NCBI GenBank assembly: GCA_003818595.1 | Contig: RPQV01000086.1 | Coordinates: 1 to 9,694, forward strand | From: Calditrichota bacterium | GTDB lineage: Bacteria > Zhuqueibacterota > Zhuqueibacteria > Residuimicrobiales > Krinioviventaceae | Reading direction: 5' to 3' | Length of the DNA: 9,694 bases | Shown: piece after piece, positions 1 to 7,751 of the stretch | How the letters are laid out: each line of letters opens with the position of its first letter | How positions within the stretch are numbered: the stretch's first letter is position 1 | Made by a program: the position numbers and the translations under genes | The notes under the pieces: model-generated | Seen by the model: only the letters and a program-made list of their open reading frames with translations | Database searches by the model: none | Told to the model about the DNA's origin: nothing

Positions 1-1
1 A

Positions 2-598
2 ATACTTTTATCGAAAAAATTTGAATCCTGGGATCATTATACAATGTCGATGCGCTCACATTACAAAAGGCGAATACATGTGCTTTCGCTCCCATTTTCG
101 GATATCCAGATGAGCGCAGGCTCGTGCACCCGATTTGATGCTGAAATGTACAATCAGTATTTGGATGTGTTGAAACGCAGTGCCGGGAGATTGGAAACTC
201 TTTCTCTCGAGTTTTTTCAAAACTTGCCGTCGGATTTCTATTTAATGACATATTATAATCGAGAGGATTTGCTTGGTTGGACGATTTCGATCCTTTTTAA
301 GGGAAAGTACTCTTTTTTCCTAGGGGGCATAAACTATGATTTGGTTAAACAGTTCAATACGTACTTTAACATGCTGTTCGCCATCATTCGGGATGGGATT
401 GCAAAAAAAGCTACCTCTATAGATCTGGGCCAGACCGCGGAGATACCAAAGATCTGCCTAGGGGGTAATGTTGTTGAAAAAAACATGCTGGCCTATCATA
501 AAAACCGGCTATTACGAATCATATTAAAATCGGGAAAGCGTTTTTTAGAATACCACCGCACTGTTCCGGACATGCATGTCTTTAGGAAATCAATATGA
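2..598 (+). CDS. GNAT/FemAB-like (BioF2-type) acyltransferase, C-terminal part; 5' end outside window
   Basis: The reading frame is open from base 2 with no stop, so the gene starts left of the window. The first ATG in view (44) lies inside a conserved stretch (SWDHYTMSMRSHYKRRI) that matches the middle of this family, so it is unlikely to be the start. About 198 codons are visible. The C-terminal GNAT fold is recognisable from FFLGGINYD, then NTYFNMLFAIIRDGIAKK, then IDLGQTAEIPKICLGG, and a closing basic segment. Family members transfer acyl or aminoacyl groups (peptidoglycan bridge-type FemAB relatives and BioF2-like proteins), but the substrate here cannot be read. The stop overlaps the next start as ATGA (595-598), implying translational coupling to the radical SAM genes. 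Family assignment is by pattern recognition; function in the pathway is inference. Confidence 0.75.
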   Translation: MLLSKKFESWDHYTMSMRSHYKRRIHVLSLPFSDIQMSAGSCTRFDAEMYNQYLDVLKRSAGRLETLSLEFFQNLPSDFYLMTYYNREDLLGWTISILFKGKYSFFLGGINYDLVKQFNTYFNMLFAIIRDGIAKKATSIDLGQTAEIPKICLGGNVVEKNMLAYHKNRLLRIILKSGKRFLEYHRTVPDMHVFRKSI

Positions 599-1965
599 AA
601 ATTCTTTTTATACGCCCAAAGCCATCGACAGAGACTATTGGTTTACAGCACGTTATGATCGTTGAGCCTCTGGAACTCGAAATCTTGGCCAATCTTCTTG
701 CTCCGAACGATGTCCCGATTATTATTGATATGATTTTGGAGAAAAAATCCATCGAATTTTTTATCAGCCAGGAAAAACCTGACATACTCTGTGTTACGGG
801 TTATATTACTCATGTTCCAACCATCATCTGCTATTGCCGGACAGCAAAACAGATCAATTCAATGATTTACACAATCGTTGGAGGAGTACATTGCGAGGTC
901 TGTTCAAATGATTTTGATGATGAATCAATTGATTTCCGAGTCGTCCGAAATGCAACTACCGTATTTCCACAACTGCTCGACTTTATTCGCGGCAACGGTG
1001 AGATGCCAAAGGGCGTCCTGCGTCCGGGTGAAACGTTTGTACGATCCGATCTACCCATTTATAATTTTTACGTGCCGTTTCCGAATCGACAGTTGACCGC
1101 TCGCTATCGCAACAAATATTTTTATATCTTTCACGATAAAGTCGCATTGATAAAAACCGCTTTTGGATGTCCCTATTCATGCAATTTTTGTTTTTGTCGG
1201 CATATAACGGGAGGGTGCTATAAAGAGCGTCCGCTTGATGAAGTGATTCAGGAACTCCAGTCCATTAAGGAGCAAAATATTTATATCGTTGACGACGATT
1301 TTTTTGCAAACAGAACCAGAGTATTAAATTTTATTAAAGCGCATCAATCCGCGGGACTACAAAAACAGTATCTGCTTTACGGACGTGCTGACTTTATAGC
1401 AAAAAATCCGAATATTATCAGTGCTTTTAAAGAGATCGGATTAAAGACTGTAATTGTCGGTTTTGAATCTTTTTTTGATCATGATTTGGAACAATACAAC
1501 AAAAACATTGACGCAATAACCAACGAAAAAGCAATGTCCGTACTCAATCAATTCAACGTCGATTGTTATGCGACGATCATTGTATCGCCTGAATGGGGAA
1601 AATCTGAATTTGACCTATGTCGAAAAAAATTTCGTATGCTGGGTATTCACTATGTTAATCTTCAGCCGCTCACCCCGCTGCCAGGAATGGGTTATGTCGT
1701 GGACGATAAAAACCTCATCATTCCCTATAATGATTATGCCAAATGGGATTTGGCACATGTAACTATCCGCCCTACGCAAATGAGTGTCGCTGCATTTTAT
1801 AAGCGTATTCTCAAGCTCTATAATGCCACCCTATTTCAACCGTCCATATTGCATGGCTATTTGCAATCCTACAGCCCTCTTATGTTATGGAGAATGATGA
1901 GAGGAAGCTTTCTCGTGCATAGTCAATACAGGCAAAGAATAAGAGAGGCAAAACGACATGCCTAA
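595..1965 (+). CDS. B12-binding-type radical SAM protein (rSAM-A)
   Basis: This 456-residue protein has the usual length for a cobalamin-binding radical SAM enzyme. Residues ~1-140 form a Rossmann-like B12-binding-type domain, opening with MKILFIRPKP and containing IVGGVHCEV near residue 100. The classical DxHxxG cobalamin-ligand motif is not seen. The radical SAM core starts near residue 185 with the [4Fe-4S] motif CPYSCNFC (C192, C196, C199), followed at once by a further cysteine (C201). YIVDDDFF and VIVGFES lie later in the barrel. Such enzymes cleave SAM reductively to start radical methylations, cyclisations or C-C couplings. The start at 595 overlaps the upstream stop and has AGGAA (585-589) before it. 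It is a paralogue of the gene at 3325, sharing EPLELE and IKTAFGCP. The substrate is unknown. Confidence 0.88.
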   Translation: MKILFIRPKPSTETIGLQHVMIVEPLELEILANLLAPNDVPIIIDMILEKKSIEFFISQEKPDILCVTGYITHVPTIICYCRTAKQINSMIYTIVGGVHCEVCSNDFDDESIDFRVVRNATTVFPQLLDFIRGNGEMPKGVLRPGETFVRSDLPIYNFYVPFPNRQLTARYRNKYFYIFHDKVALIKTAFGCPYSCNFCFCRHITGGCYKERPLDEVIQELQSIKEQNIYIVDDDFFANRTRVLNFIKAHQSAGLQKQYLLYGRADFIAKNPNIISAFKEIGLKTVIVGFESFFDHDLEQYNKNIDAITNEKAMSVLNQFNVDCYATIIVSPEWGKSEFDLCRKKFRMLGIHYVNLQPLTPLPGMGYVVDDKNLIIPYNDYAKWDLAHVTIRPTQMSVAAFYKRILKLYNATLFQPSILHGYLQSYSPLMLWRMMRGSFLVHSQYRQRIREAKRHA

Positions 1966-3277
1966 AATTTTGTTCATTCAGCCGACTCAATATAGTAGTG
2001 ACAAAAAGCTGTGCACTCAAAAAAAAATTCATTTGCCGGGGCTTGTATTCCCGCTATTGGCATCCATGACTCCGGATCACTGGGATGTTGAAGTTAAACT
2101 TGAAGTTGTGGACAAGATTGATTTTGATTCGGATGCTGATATTATCGGGATTGGAAGTATGGGATATGCAATTTATCGAGGCATCGAAATTGCGGGCGAA
2201 TTTCGCAAGCGCGGGAAATGTGTTGTTATGGGCGGCTATATGGCTTCCCTGGTTGCGGATAAAGTTTTGAGCTATGTGGATGCTGTTGTTATTGGTGATG
2301 CGGAAAAATCCTATCCCCAACTTTTAAAAGACTTTCAAAACAAAAATGTACAGCCGATTTACAATATGCCAATAGATAATTTAAAAAATCTGCCAGTCCC
2401 ACGCTACGAGTTGCTCATGGAAAAACGCATCGGTAAAATGCTGCCGGTGCAGGCAGGGCGTGGGTGTCCGCATACTTGCCAATTTTGTTGCATCGCCTCT
2501 CTTTATCAAGGTCGATATCTCCCTCGTCCCATTGATGATGTTGTACGTGATATAAATGCTGTTCGGGACCTCGGTTTTAAACAGTTCTATCTTCTTGATG
2601 ATAATATTATCTCTAATCCCTCATATCTCAAAGCGTTGTGCAAAGAAATTGAACCGTTAAAAATGACCTGGGCAAGCCAATGTTCGCTGCACCTGGCAAA
2701 GAATAGCGATCTTTTGGAAGCCGTACGTCGAGCGGGAGCCAACATGATGAGCTTTGGTGTTGAGAGCATCACACAAGAAGGATTGGATAAACTGGGAAAA
2801 TCCTGGCTTCAAGTTAATGAACATAAAAAATTAATTTCAACGCTGACGAAATCGGGTATTATGGTTAGTGCGGAAATGATGATCGGCACCGATAGCGATA
2901 CAGAAGAAAGTATTCGAGCAACATTGGAATTTATTCAGCAGGTCAAAATCCCTATTCCACGCTTTTATATATTGACGCCGGCGCCGGGCTCAAGCCTCTA
3001 TAAGCAACTTAAAAAGGACGGCCGTCTCGTCACTGAGGACCTGCAAAAATACGATGGATCACAATGCGTTCACCAACCGGCAAAAATTTCACCGGATAAA
3101 TTGACCGAGATGTTCTGGTGGCTCTATCGAAAAGTATTTTCATGGAAAAGTATAATTCGCCGTACAATTTTGCATCCGGCATTCTGGAGATCGCCCTTGT
3201 CATATACATTTGCGTTTTTTGTCAATTCGCATTATCGCAGTTATGTGATGAAAAAAGTTCCGCCCAATATTTTTTAA
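1958..3277 (+). CDS. B12-binding-type radical SAM protein (rSAM-B)
   Basis: A 439-residue protein with an N-terminal B12-binding-type domain (~1-130). This shows LPGLVFPLLASMTPDHWDVE, then ADIIGIGSMGYAIYRGIE, CVVMGGYMASL and VVIGDAEKSYPQLL, a very typical run for this family. The classical DxHxxG motif is again absent. The iron-sulfur motif is CPHTCQFC (C170, C174, C177), followed by C178. FYLLDDN, MMSFGVES and FYILTPAPGS follow in the barrel, then a C-terminal aromatic segment with SHYRSY near the end. It is of a different subtype from its two neighbours, closer to the common family that includes many lipid- and natural-product-modifying enzymes. The start overlaps the previous stop by 8 bases, and AGAGAGG (1942-1948) is a plausible Shine-Dalgarno site. 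The exact reaction is not readable. Confidence 0.9.
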   Translation: MPKILFIQPTQYSSDKKLCTQKKIHLPGLVFPLLASMTPDHWDVEVKLEVVDKIDFDSDADIIGIGSMGYAIYRGIEIAGEFRKRGKCVVMGGYMASLVADKVLSYVDAVVIGDAEKSYPQLLKDFQNKNVQPIYNMPIDNLKNLPVPRYELLMEKRIGKMLPVQAGRGCPHTCQFCCIASLYQGRYLPRPIDDVVRDINAVRDLGFKQFYLLDDNIISNPSYLKALCKEIEPLKMTWASQCSLHLAKNSDLLEAVRRAGANMMSFGVESITQEGLDKLGKSWLQVNEHKKLISTLTKSGIMVSAEMMIGTDSDTEESIRATLEFIQQVKIPIPRFYILTPAPGSSLYKQLKKDGRLVTEDLQKYDGSQCVHQPAKISPDKLTEMFWWLYRKVFSWKSIIRRTILHPAFWRSPLSYTFAFFVNSHYRSYVMKKVPPNIF

Positions 3278-3324
3278 ATGAAAAAGGATTTTTCTTTGAA
3301 CTTGAAACGCTCATCTGGCTGAGG

Positions 3325-4743
3325 ATGGATTCGAAAACCTCACCAAAAAATACATCCGTCAACAACCGTCTCCGCATCCTGATATGCAAACCCAAGCCCG
3401 CACCGCAAATCATTCGTATGGAACGTATGGTTTATTCCGAACCGCTGGAGCTTGAGTACTTGCATACCGTCCTGTACAAAACCGACGATGTCTATCTTTT
3501 AGATGGTATGACCGATAGAAGAAATCAAATACGATTTGAAAGAAAGATTCGTCCTCATATTGTACTTTTTACAGTTTATATCACCAACATTAATTCGGTT
3601 TTAAAAATGGCGATGAGGCTAAAAAAACTGCCCAATCCACCACTCATCTTTGAGGGTGGTGTACATGCTGAGGTCGTCCCTGAACATTTTTCTACAGAAA
3701 ATATCGACGGCGTATTTTATGCCAATCAACTAAATGCTGTTGAATCCGTTGTTAACCGGATTCGCTGCAATGTACCCTTCAGAGATGTTCCAGGCGTCCT
3801 CTTTCCGAAGCACCGTTCTCATAGTCATTCAGTAGATGATCCGGCTATGGTTGAAAAACTTCCAATACCCTTGCGAATACTTTTACATCAATCAAAAATA
3901 AAATACAGATACATGTACTACCATCCATGCGCCTCTATCAAAACGGCTTTCGGCTGCCCGAATCAATGTACATTCTGTTTTTGTCGGAAAATGAATATGG
4001 GTCGTTATCAAACACGTCGCATAATACATGTTGTGGATGAGATCGAGGGTATACCTGTTGACAACATACTTATCCTTGATGACAACTTTTTCACCAGCAA
4101 ACGTCGGGTTCTTGATTTTTGCCGTGAAATACAAAAAAGGAAAATTGAAAAACAGTTTATCGCTTATGGCAATGCGAATTTTGTGGCTCAACATCCCGAT
4201 GTAATGGAAATCTTGCGCCGTGCCGGTTTAACAGCTCTCATGGTTGGATTTGAATTTGTCACCGACAGAGAATTGCAATCTGTCAACAAAAGCTCACGGC
4301 TCGCTGATAATGATGCAACATTGCAAATATGCAAATCTCTGGATATAGAGCTCTTTGCCCTGTTCATCGTTAATCCTGATTGGCGACATGCGGACTTTAA
4401 AAAATTGGCAACATATCTCAAAAACAATAAAATTGCTTTTGCCGCATTTTCAACCATGACGGTATTTCCCGGAACGGACCTGGCTGATCAACAGCGCTGT
4501 AAGATCAACACGACCTCCCAATGGTGGCGTTATGATTTATTACGCCTGCATCAGAGTCCACGTTATATGTCAAAAGCAGAATATTATTTTTGGCTTTTTT
4601 ATTTTTATATGATCCCGGGACTCTACGCAGAAAGCAGACGAAAAATCCGGGCACGTTACGGTAGAGGGGGGACAATCAGAGTTATACTGGATAGTTGGCT
4701 TATTGGTTTGGAATTTATCATTAAACTAACTTTATGGAAATAG
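3325..4743 (+). CDS. B12-binding-type radical SAM protein (rSAM-C), paralogue of rSAM-A
   Basis: I chose ATG 3325, giving 472 residues and a 47-base gap after rSAM-B. The frame is open upstream to 3118, but that part overlaps rSAM-B and translates to unrelated sequence. GAGG sits directly against the ATG, so the start is uncertain by a few codons. The B12-type N-terminal domain begins at RLRILICKPKP and contains SEPLELEYL and IFEGGVHAEVV. The cluster motif is CPNQCTFC (C211, C215, C218) followed by C220, the same spacing as in rSAM-A. ILILDDNFF and LMVGFEF are the barrel counterparts. The C-terminus is unusually aromatic and basic (FWLFYFYMIPGLY), which may mean membrane association. Paralogy with the gene at 595 is seen directly; that they act on related substrates is inference. 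Confidence 0.87.
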   Translation: MDSKTSPKNTSVNNRLRILICKPKPAPQIIRMERMVYSEPLELEYLHTVLYKTDDVYLLDGMTDRRNQIRFERKIRPHIVLFTVYITNINSVLKMAMRLKKLPNPPLIFEGGVHAEVVPEHFSTENIDGVFYANQLNAVESVVNRIRCNVPFRDVPGVLFPKHRSHSHSVDDPAMVEKLPIPLRILLHQSKIKYRYMYYHPCASIKTAFGCPNQCTFCFCRKMNMGRYQTRRIIHVVDEIEGIPVDNILILDDNFFTSKRRVLDFCREIQKRKIEKQFIAYGNANFVAQHPDVMEILRRAGLTALMVGFEFVTDRELQSVNKSSRLADNDATLQICKSLDIELFALFIVNPDWRHADFKKLATYLKNNKIAFAAFSTMTVFPGTDLADQQRCKINTTSQWWRYDLLRLHQSPRYMSKAEYYFWLFYFYMIPGLYAESRRKIRARYGRGGTIRVILDSWLIGLEFIIKLTLWK

Positions 4744-4745
4744 CT

Positions 4746-4972
4746 ATGTATCAACGAACGATTTGGGATTTTTGGGCGCCCATGTACGAACGGCTATGGG
4801 CACAGCGTTTTTCATTGGGACCGGGACGAACCTTGATTCACCAACATCTTGAAAAATTAAATCTGACGGCGCCGAAAATTCTTGACATTGGCTGCGGCAT
4901 AGGCCAACTCTCATTTGAAATAGCAACCCATATACCCGATGCCAAAATCATCGCCGCAGATTCATCATTGGA
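4746..4972 (+). pseudogene. SAM-dependent methyltransferase, 3'-truncated remnant
   Basis: About 75 residues of a class I methyltransferase are visible from ATG 4746, which has GGAAA five bases upstream. An in-frame ATG at 4734, overlapping the rSAM-C stop, is an alternative. The opening (FWAPMYERLW) is typical of small-molecule and lipid methyltransferases. Motif I ILDIGCGIG (residues 45-53) and motif II IIAADSS (68-74, acidic D72) are intact. After roughly base 4970 the sequence stops resembling a methyltransferase and becomes RND exporter sequence in another frame. The original frame then runs to an out-of-context stop at 5070-5072. The rest of the fold (motifs III onward) is missing, so the gene is almost certainly dead. 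Its position suggests it was once the next gene of the radical SAM operon. Confidence 0.72.
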
Positions 4973-5625
4973 AACGAACTGTACCGTCATCAGCTTATTT
5001 CCGAAGACGGAAAAAAAACCACAATTATTTTACAACCTATCGATGAAAAGATCGAGACATATCGGGAGCTGATGGCCGATGTCGATTCCGTATTAACCCA
5101 AGATTTTCCTTTCCTCAACGGTTTACGGAGCGGCGCTCTTTATATATTGATTGAATATGACAAGTTTTCCTCACAAGAATCGGTACTTTTTATGCTCCTT
5201 TGTATTGCTGCGGCTGCATAATGCAAAGAACAAAAATGTATATAATCTCACAAGAGAACTCGGAGACATCATCAAACCCTGTTTCCTGGCGTCCATTACC
5301 ACGGCAGTGGCATTCCTCGGCTTTTGTTTGAGTTCAATTGCTGCTCTGAGAATACTGGGTATATTTACTGCGTTCGGAATCATCATTATTTTATTATCAT
5401 CCATTTTTGTGTCGCCGATACTCTGTACTTTTGTCAAAAAATGTTCAGACTTCTTTTGGATGGGAATGGCGATCCTCCCGTCTGCTCAAGTTTGTATTTG
5501 AACAGAAAAAAAAGATCCGTGTTCTCTCAATCCTGTTTGCTGGTTTTTCCGTTTTTGGAATGTTGCAATTAACACCGGAAACAGATCCGATACGACAATT
5601 AAAAAAATCGCATCCATTGCGGACT
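4973..5625 (+). pseudogene. RND/MMPL-family exporter remnant in three frames
   Basis: Three pieces of an RND/MMPL-type membrane exporter lie in order but in different frames. Piece 1 (4973-5221) reads ELYRHQLISEDGKK and then TIILQPIDEKIETYRELM. It matches a periplasmic loop and ends at a TAA (5219-5221) in a hydrophobic run. Piece 2 (about 5210-5465) includes CFLASITTAVAFLGF and ILGIFTAFGIIIILL, the conserved transmembrane segments at the end of the first half. Piece 3 (about 5475-5625) reads KIRVLSILFAGFSVFGM and then ETDPIRQLKKSHPLR, the start of the second half. Family members are about 750-900 residues; about 210 survive. The N-terminal membrane anchor, several segments after piece 1 and most of the second half are missing. 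Such exporters often move lipids or small molecules. A role for the operon product is inference. Confidence 0.7.
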
Positions 5626-5982
5626 AGTGAAAATACAAATAAAGCCGAAGAAGCCCTTAAAAAAGATTCGGAATGGGCTGCGCCAATTTTGTGGCGATGC
5701 GAATTTAGAAATGTCCTGGCATTTTATATTAGAAATCAAAACTTGGAACTCGATAAAGCCGTTAAAATAATGAATGAAGCGGCGTACCTGATGAACGATA
5801 ACGAATATGATCTAACATCACTCGACGTTTTGAAACCGGTAGAAAAATCGGGGTGCTCAGCATATGATTGCGAGTATGTTGCATTGGCACAAGATATTGG
5901 GATTCAATTAGTCATGTCTGATAAAAAAATACTACAAGCATTTTCAGAAGATACAATCTCGTTTGCACAATATATTCAATAG
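5617..5982 (+). pseudogene. vapC: VapC-like PIN-domain toxin, 5'-truncated
   Basis: The last ~120 codons before the TAG at 5980-5982 read as the C-terminal four fifths of a PIN-domain ribonuclease. Visible parts are KAEEALKKDSEWAAPILW, then CEFRNVLAFY, SAYDCEYVALA and LVMSDKKILQ. Three of the four usual acidic metal-binding residues are present: Glu at 5701-5703, Asp at 5866-5868 and Asp at 5920-5922. The N-terminal strand with the first catalytic Asp (the VVD-type start) is absent. In its place the frame continues upstream into RND exporter sequence, which has no ATG. No VapB antitoxin gene precedes it. An in-frame ATG at 5770 would give only a fragment. It is most likely inactive. It ends 16 bases before an attC-like site, so it may be the remnant of an integron-cassette toxin gene. 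Confidence 0.68.
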
Positions 5983-5998
5983 TATTGTCGCAGGAGCC

Positions 5999-6123
5999 AC
6001 ATAACCAAAAGCTGTAGCCGCCCGGAATGGCCAATTCTTTCAGGCGGATTTCGGAATGGTGAGAAGCTTTGTTCGTTGTATCAGTTTCATCTGATACTGT
6101 TCCGGCTGAGCTTATTGTTAGCC
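5999..6123 (+). repeat. attC-like recombination site (attC-1)
   Basis: This is a 125-bp imperfect inverted repeat. The left end ACATAAC (5999-6005) and right end GTTAGCC (6117-6123) each differ by one base from the attC core patterns RYYYAAC and GTTRRRY. AGCT (6010-6013) pairs with AGCT (6109-6112), and TAGCCG (6015-6020) pairs with CGGCTG (6103-6108) with one wobble. G6014 is left unpaired on the left arm, as expected of an extrahelical base in an attC L box. A perfect 7-bp hairpin (GTATCAG/CTGATAC, 6078-6097) lies inside. It directly follows the vapC remnant. Pairing is seen directly; the attC identity is inference, supported by the matching core at 7752-7758. Confidence 0.5.
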
Positions 6124-6169
6124 AAAATAAAGTTGCATTTTGTTGATGAGATTGATATATATAAGCATG

Positions 6170-6175
6170 TATAAT
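6170..6175 (+). promoter_or_regulatory. putative -10 element upstream of the hydrolase
   Basis: A perfect TATAAT lies 39 bases before the hydrolase ATG in a very AT-rich stretch. The nearest -35-like hexamers (TTGATG at 6143-6148, TTGATA at 6152-6157) are at poor spacing, 21 and 12 bases, so recognition is uncertain. FCB-group primary sigma factors often prefer other elements. If real, the promoter lies within the proposed cassette, just after its left core site. Confidence 0.35.
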
Positions 6176-6214
6176 CCGCTTTGAATATCTTACTGCTTTT
6201 TGAAGGAGTTGTCC

Positions 6215-7621
6215 ATGAAACGGTCCGGATTTTTATCATTATTGTTCATGGTTATATTTAGTTGGATTCCGGTGAACAGCACCCAAAATGACGGAGAGAT
6301 TAATGGTATCTGGCTCGGTACATTAAAAGTACAGAGCATAGAGCTACGTATTGCTCTCACCTTTTCGAACACCGGCGACGGATTCATGGCGACAATGAAC
6401 AGCATTGACCAAAGCAGTGGCGAAATCCCTTTCGATTCCGTCGAGTATGACGATGAACACCTGATTGTCACAAATCCTCAAATTGGAGTGGTGATTGAAG
6501 GTGACTTTGATTTTAAAAAAAACCTGTTCAATGCCGAGTTCAGACAAGGGCCCGGAAAATTCCAAATAGTGTTTAATAAAGTCGATGCTTTGCCGGCTTT
6601 TGAACGGCCTCAAACGCCAAGAGAGCCATTTCCATATATTTCCGAAGATGTAACGTTTGAAAACAAAACCGCAGGCATCACCATTAGCGGAACATTAACT
6701 ATTCCGAAAACGGGCGGCCCATTTGGTGCGGCCATCTTGTTAACCGGGTCCGGTTCACAGGATCGGAATGAGGAAATTTTTGGACACAAACCATTTCTTG
6801 TCCTCTCCGATCACCTCACTCGCAAGGGCATTGCGGTCTTGAGGTACGATGATCGAGGTGTTGGCGGCACTACTGCAGTTGAAGGTTCAACAACTGAAGG
6901 TTTTGCAATGGATGCTCTTGCTGCTGTTGAATATCTCAAAACACGCCAGGAAATTGATCCCTCAAAAACCGGATTTGTGGGACACAGCGAGGGCGGTATG
7001 ATCGCATCGATCGCCGCTGCACGAGCCAATGACATTGCTTTTATCGTTATGATGGCAGGTCCTGGTATTCGTTTCAGCGATATTATTTTATTTCAAAAAG
7101 AGATCAGATGGAAACAACTCGGCATGAATGAAGAGGACATTGCTCTGAATCGATCCTGGCATAACAATATTTTCGCCATGACTGGTCAGGATATAAGCAA
7201 TGAGACAGCTGTCGACAAAGTTATGGCATATTTCAATGCTTTGACAGAGGATGATAAAAATCGCCTGCAAAGGAGTTCGGAATCCGTTAGAAGTGAAGTC
7301 AATGGATTACTCGAATCATGGCTCCGTTATGCCACCCGATATGATCCTGCAGCAACACTATCACAAGTAAAATGTCCAATCCTCGCCATCAATGGTGAAA
7401 AGGATATGCAGGTGGAAGCAAAAACAAACCTTACGGCAATTGAAAAGATTTTAACAGAATCTGGACATCATAATTATTCAATCAAAGAATTAGAGGGACT
7501 CAATCACCTATTTCAAACCGCCGGAACAGGTTTTGAGGACGAGTATATAAAAATTGAGGAAACGTTTTCGCCTATTGCACTCAATCTTATTTCGGATTGG
7601 ATACTGGAGCACACCAAATAG
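6215..7621 (+). CDS. secreted alpha/beta hydrolase (EstD/COG1073-like esterase)
   Basis: ATG 6215 is chosen because AAGGAG (6203-6208) sits six bases upstream; a TTG at 6200 is in frame but lacks such support. The 468-residue protein starts with a signal peptide (MKRSGFLSLLFMVIFSW, cleavage probably near residue 22) without a lipobox cysteine, so export to the periplasm or beyond is likely. Residues ~25-135 form a beta-rich N-terminal domain, as in EstD-like esterases. The hydrolase domain has LLTGSGSQDRNEE, RYDDRGVGG (210-218) and the nucleophile elbow GHSEGG with Ser258. Asp397 (GEKDMQV) and His431 (LNHLF) complete a likely catalytic triad. The enzyme probably cleaves a carboxylester or short acyl substrate. 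It stands alone between two attC-like sites and appears to be the gene of an integron cassette. Confidence 0.88.
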   Translation: MKRSGFLSLLFMVIFSWIPVNSTQNDGEINGIWLGTLKVQSIELRIALTFSNTGDGFMATMNSIDQSSGEIPFDSVEYDDEHLIVTNPQIGVVIEGDFDFKKNLFNAEFRQGPGKFQIVFNKVDALPAFERPQTPREPFPYISEDVTFENKTAGITISGTLTIPKTGGPFGAAILLTGSGSQDRNEEIFGHKPFLVLSDHLTRKGIAVLRYDDRGVGGTTAVEGSTTEGFAMDALAAVEYLKTRQEIDPSKTGFVGHSEGGMIASIAAARANDIAFIVMMAGPGIRFSDIILFQKEIRWKQLGMNEEDIALNRSWHNNIFAMTGQDISNETAVDKVMAYFNALTEDDKNRLQRSSESVRSEVNGLLESWLRYATRYDPAATLSQVKCPILAINGEKDMQVEAKTNLTAIEKILTESGHHNYSIKELEGLNHLFQTAGTGFEDEYIKIEETFSPIALNLISDWILEHTK

Positions 7622-7751
7622 TTTAAACATAATTGGTATAATAGTTATCATACTCCTACGTATGTGCATGTATGAACTTCCTGGCCTAATTGCAATATTT
7701 GGAAAGCCTCTAAATGTCGAGTGACGATTCTTGTCTAAGAATTGTAATATT

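Noticed and set aside
3240..3246. GTTATGT, the reverse complement of the left core of the attC-like site at 5999
   Set aside because: It lies inside rSAM-B coding sequence and occurs again at 1691-1697 inside rSAM-A; 7-mers recur by chance, so neither is taken as a cassette boundary.
3118..3324. Upstream extension of the rSAM-C frame, adding 69 residues
   Set aside because: It overlaps the end of rSAM-B, does not resemble the family's N-terminus, and the paralogue at 595 begins at the point matching RLRILICKPKP.
5151..5501. A 116-residue small membrane protein
   Set aside because: Its core is one piece of the RND exporter and the start lies in non-homologous sequence, so it is not an independent gene.
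5407..5982. A 191-residue hypothetical protein
   Set aside because: It has a TTG start and is a chance fusion of an exporter piece with the PIN remnant; annotated as two pseudogenes instead.
6078..6097. Hairpin GTATCAG/CTGATAC as a rho-independent terminator
   Set aside because: No T-run follows and it lies inside the attC-like element, so it is better seen as part of that structure.
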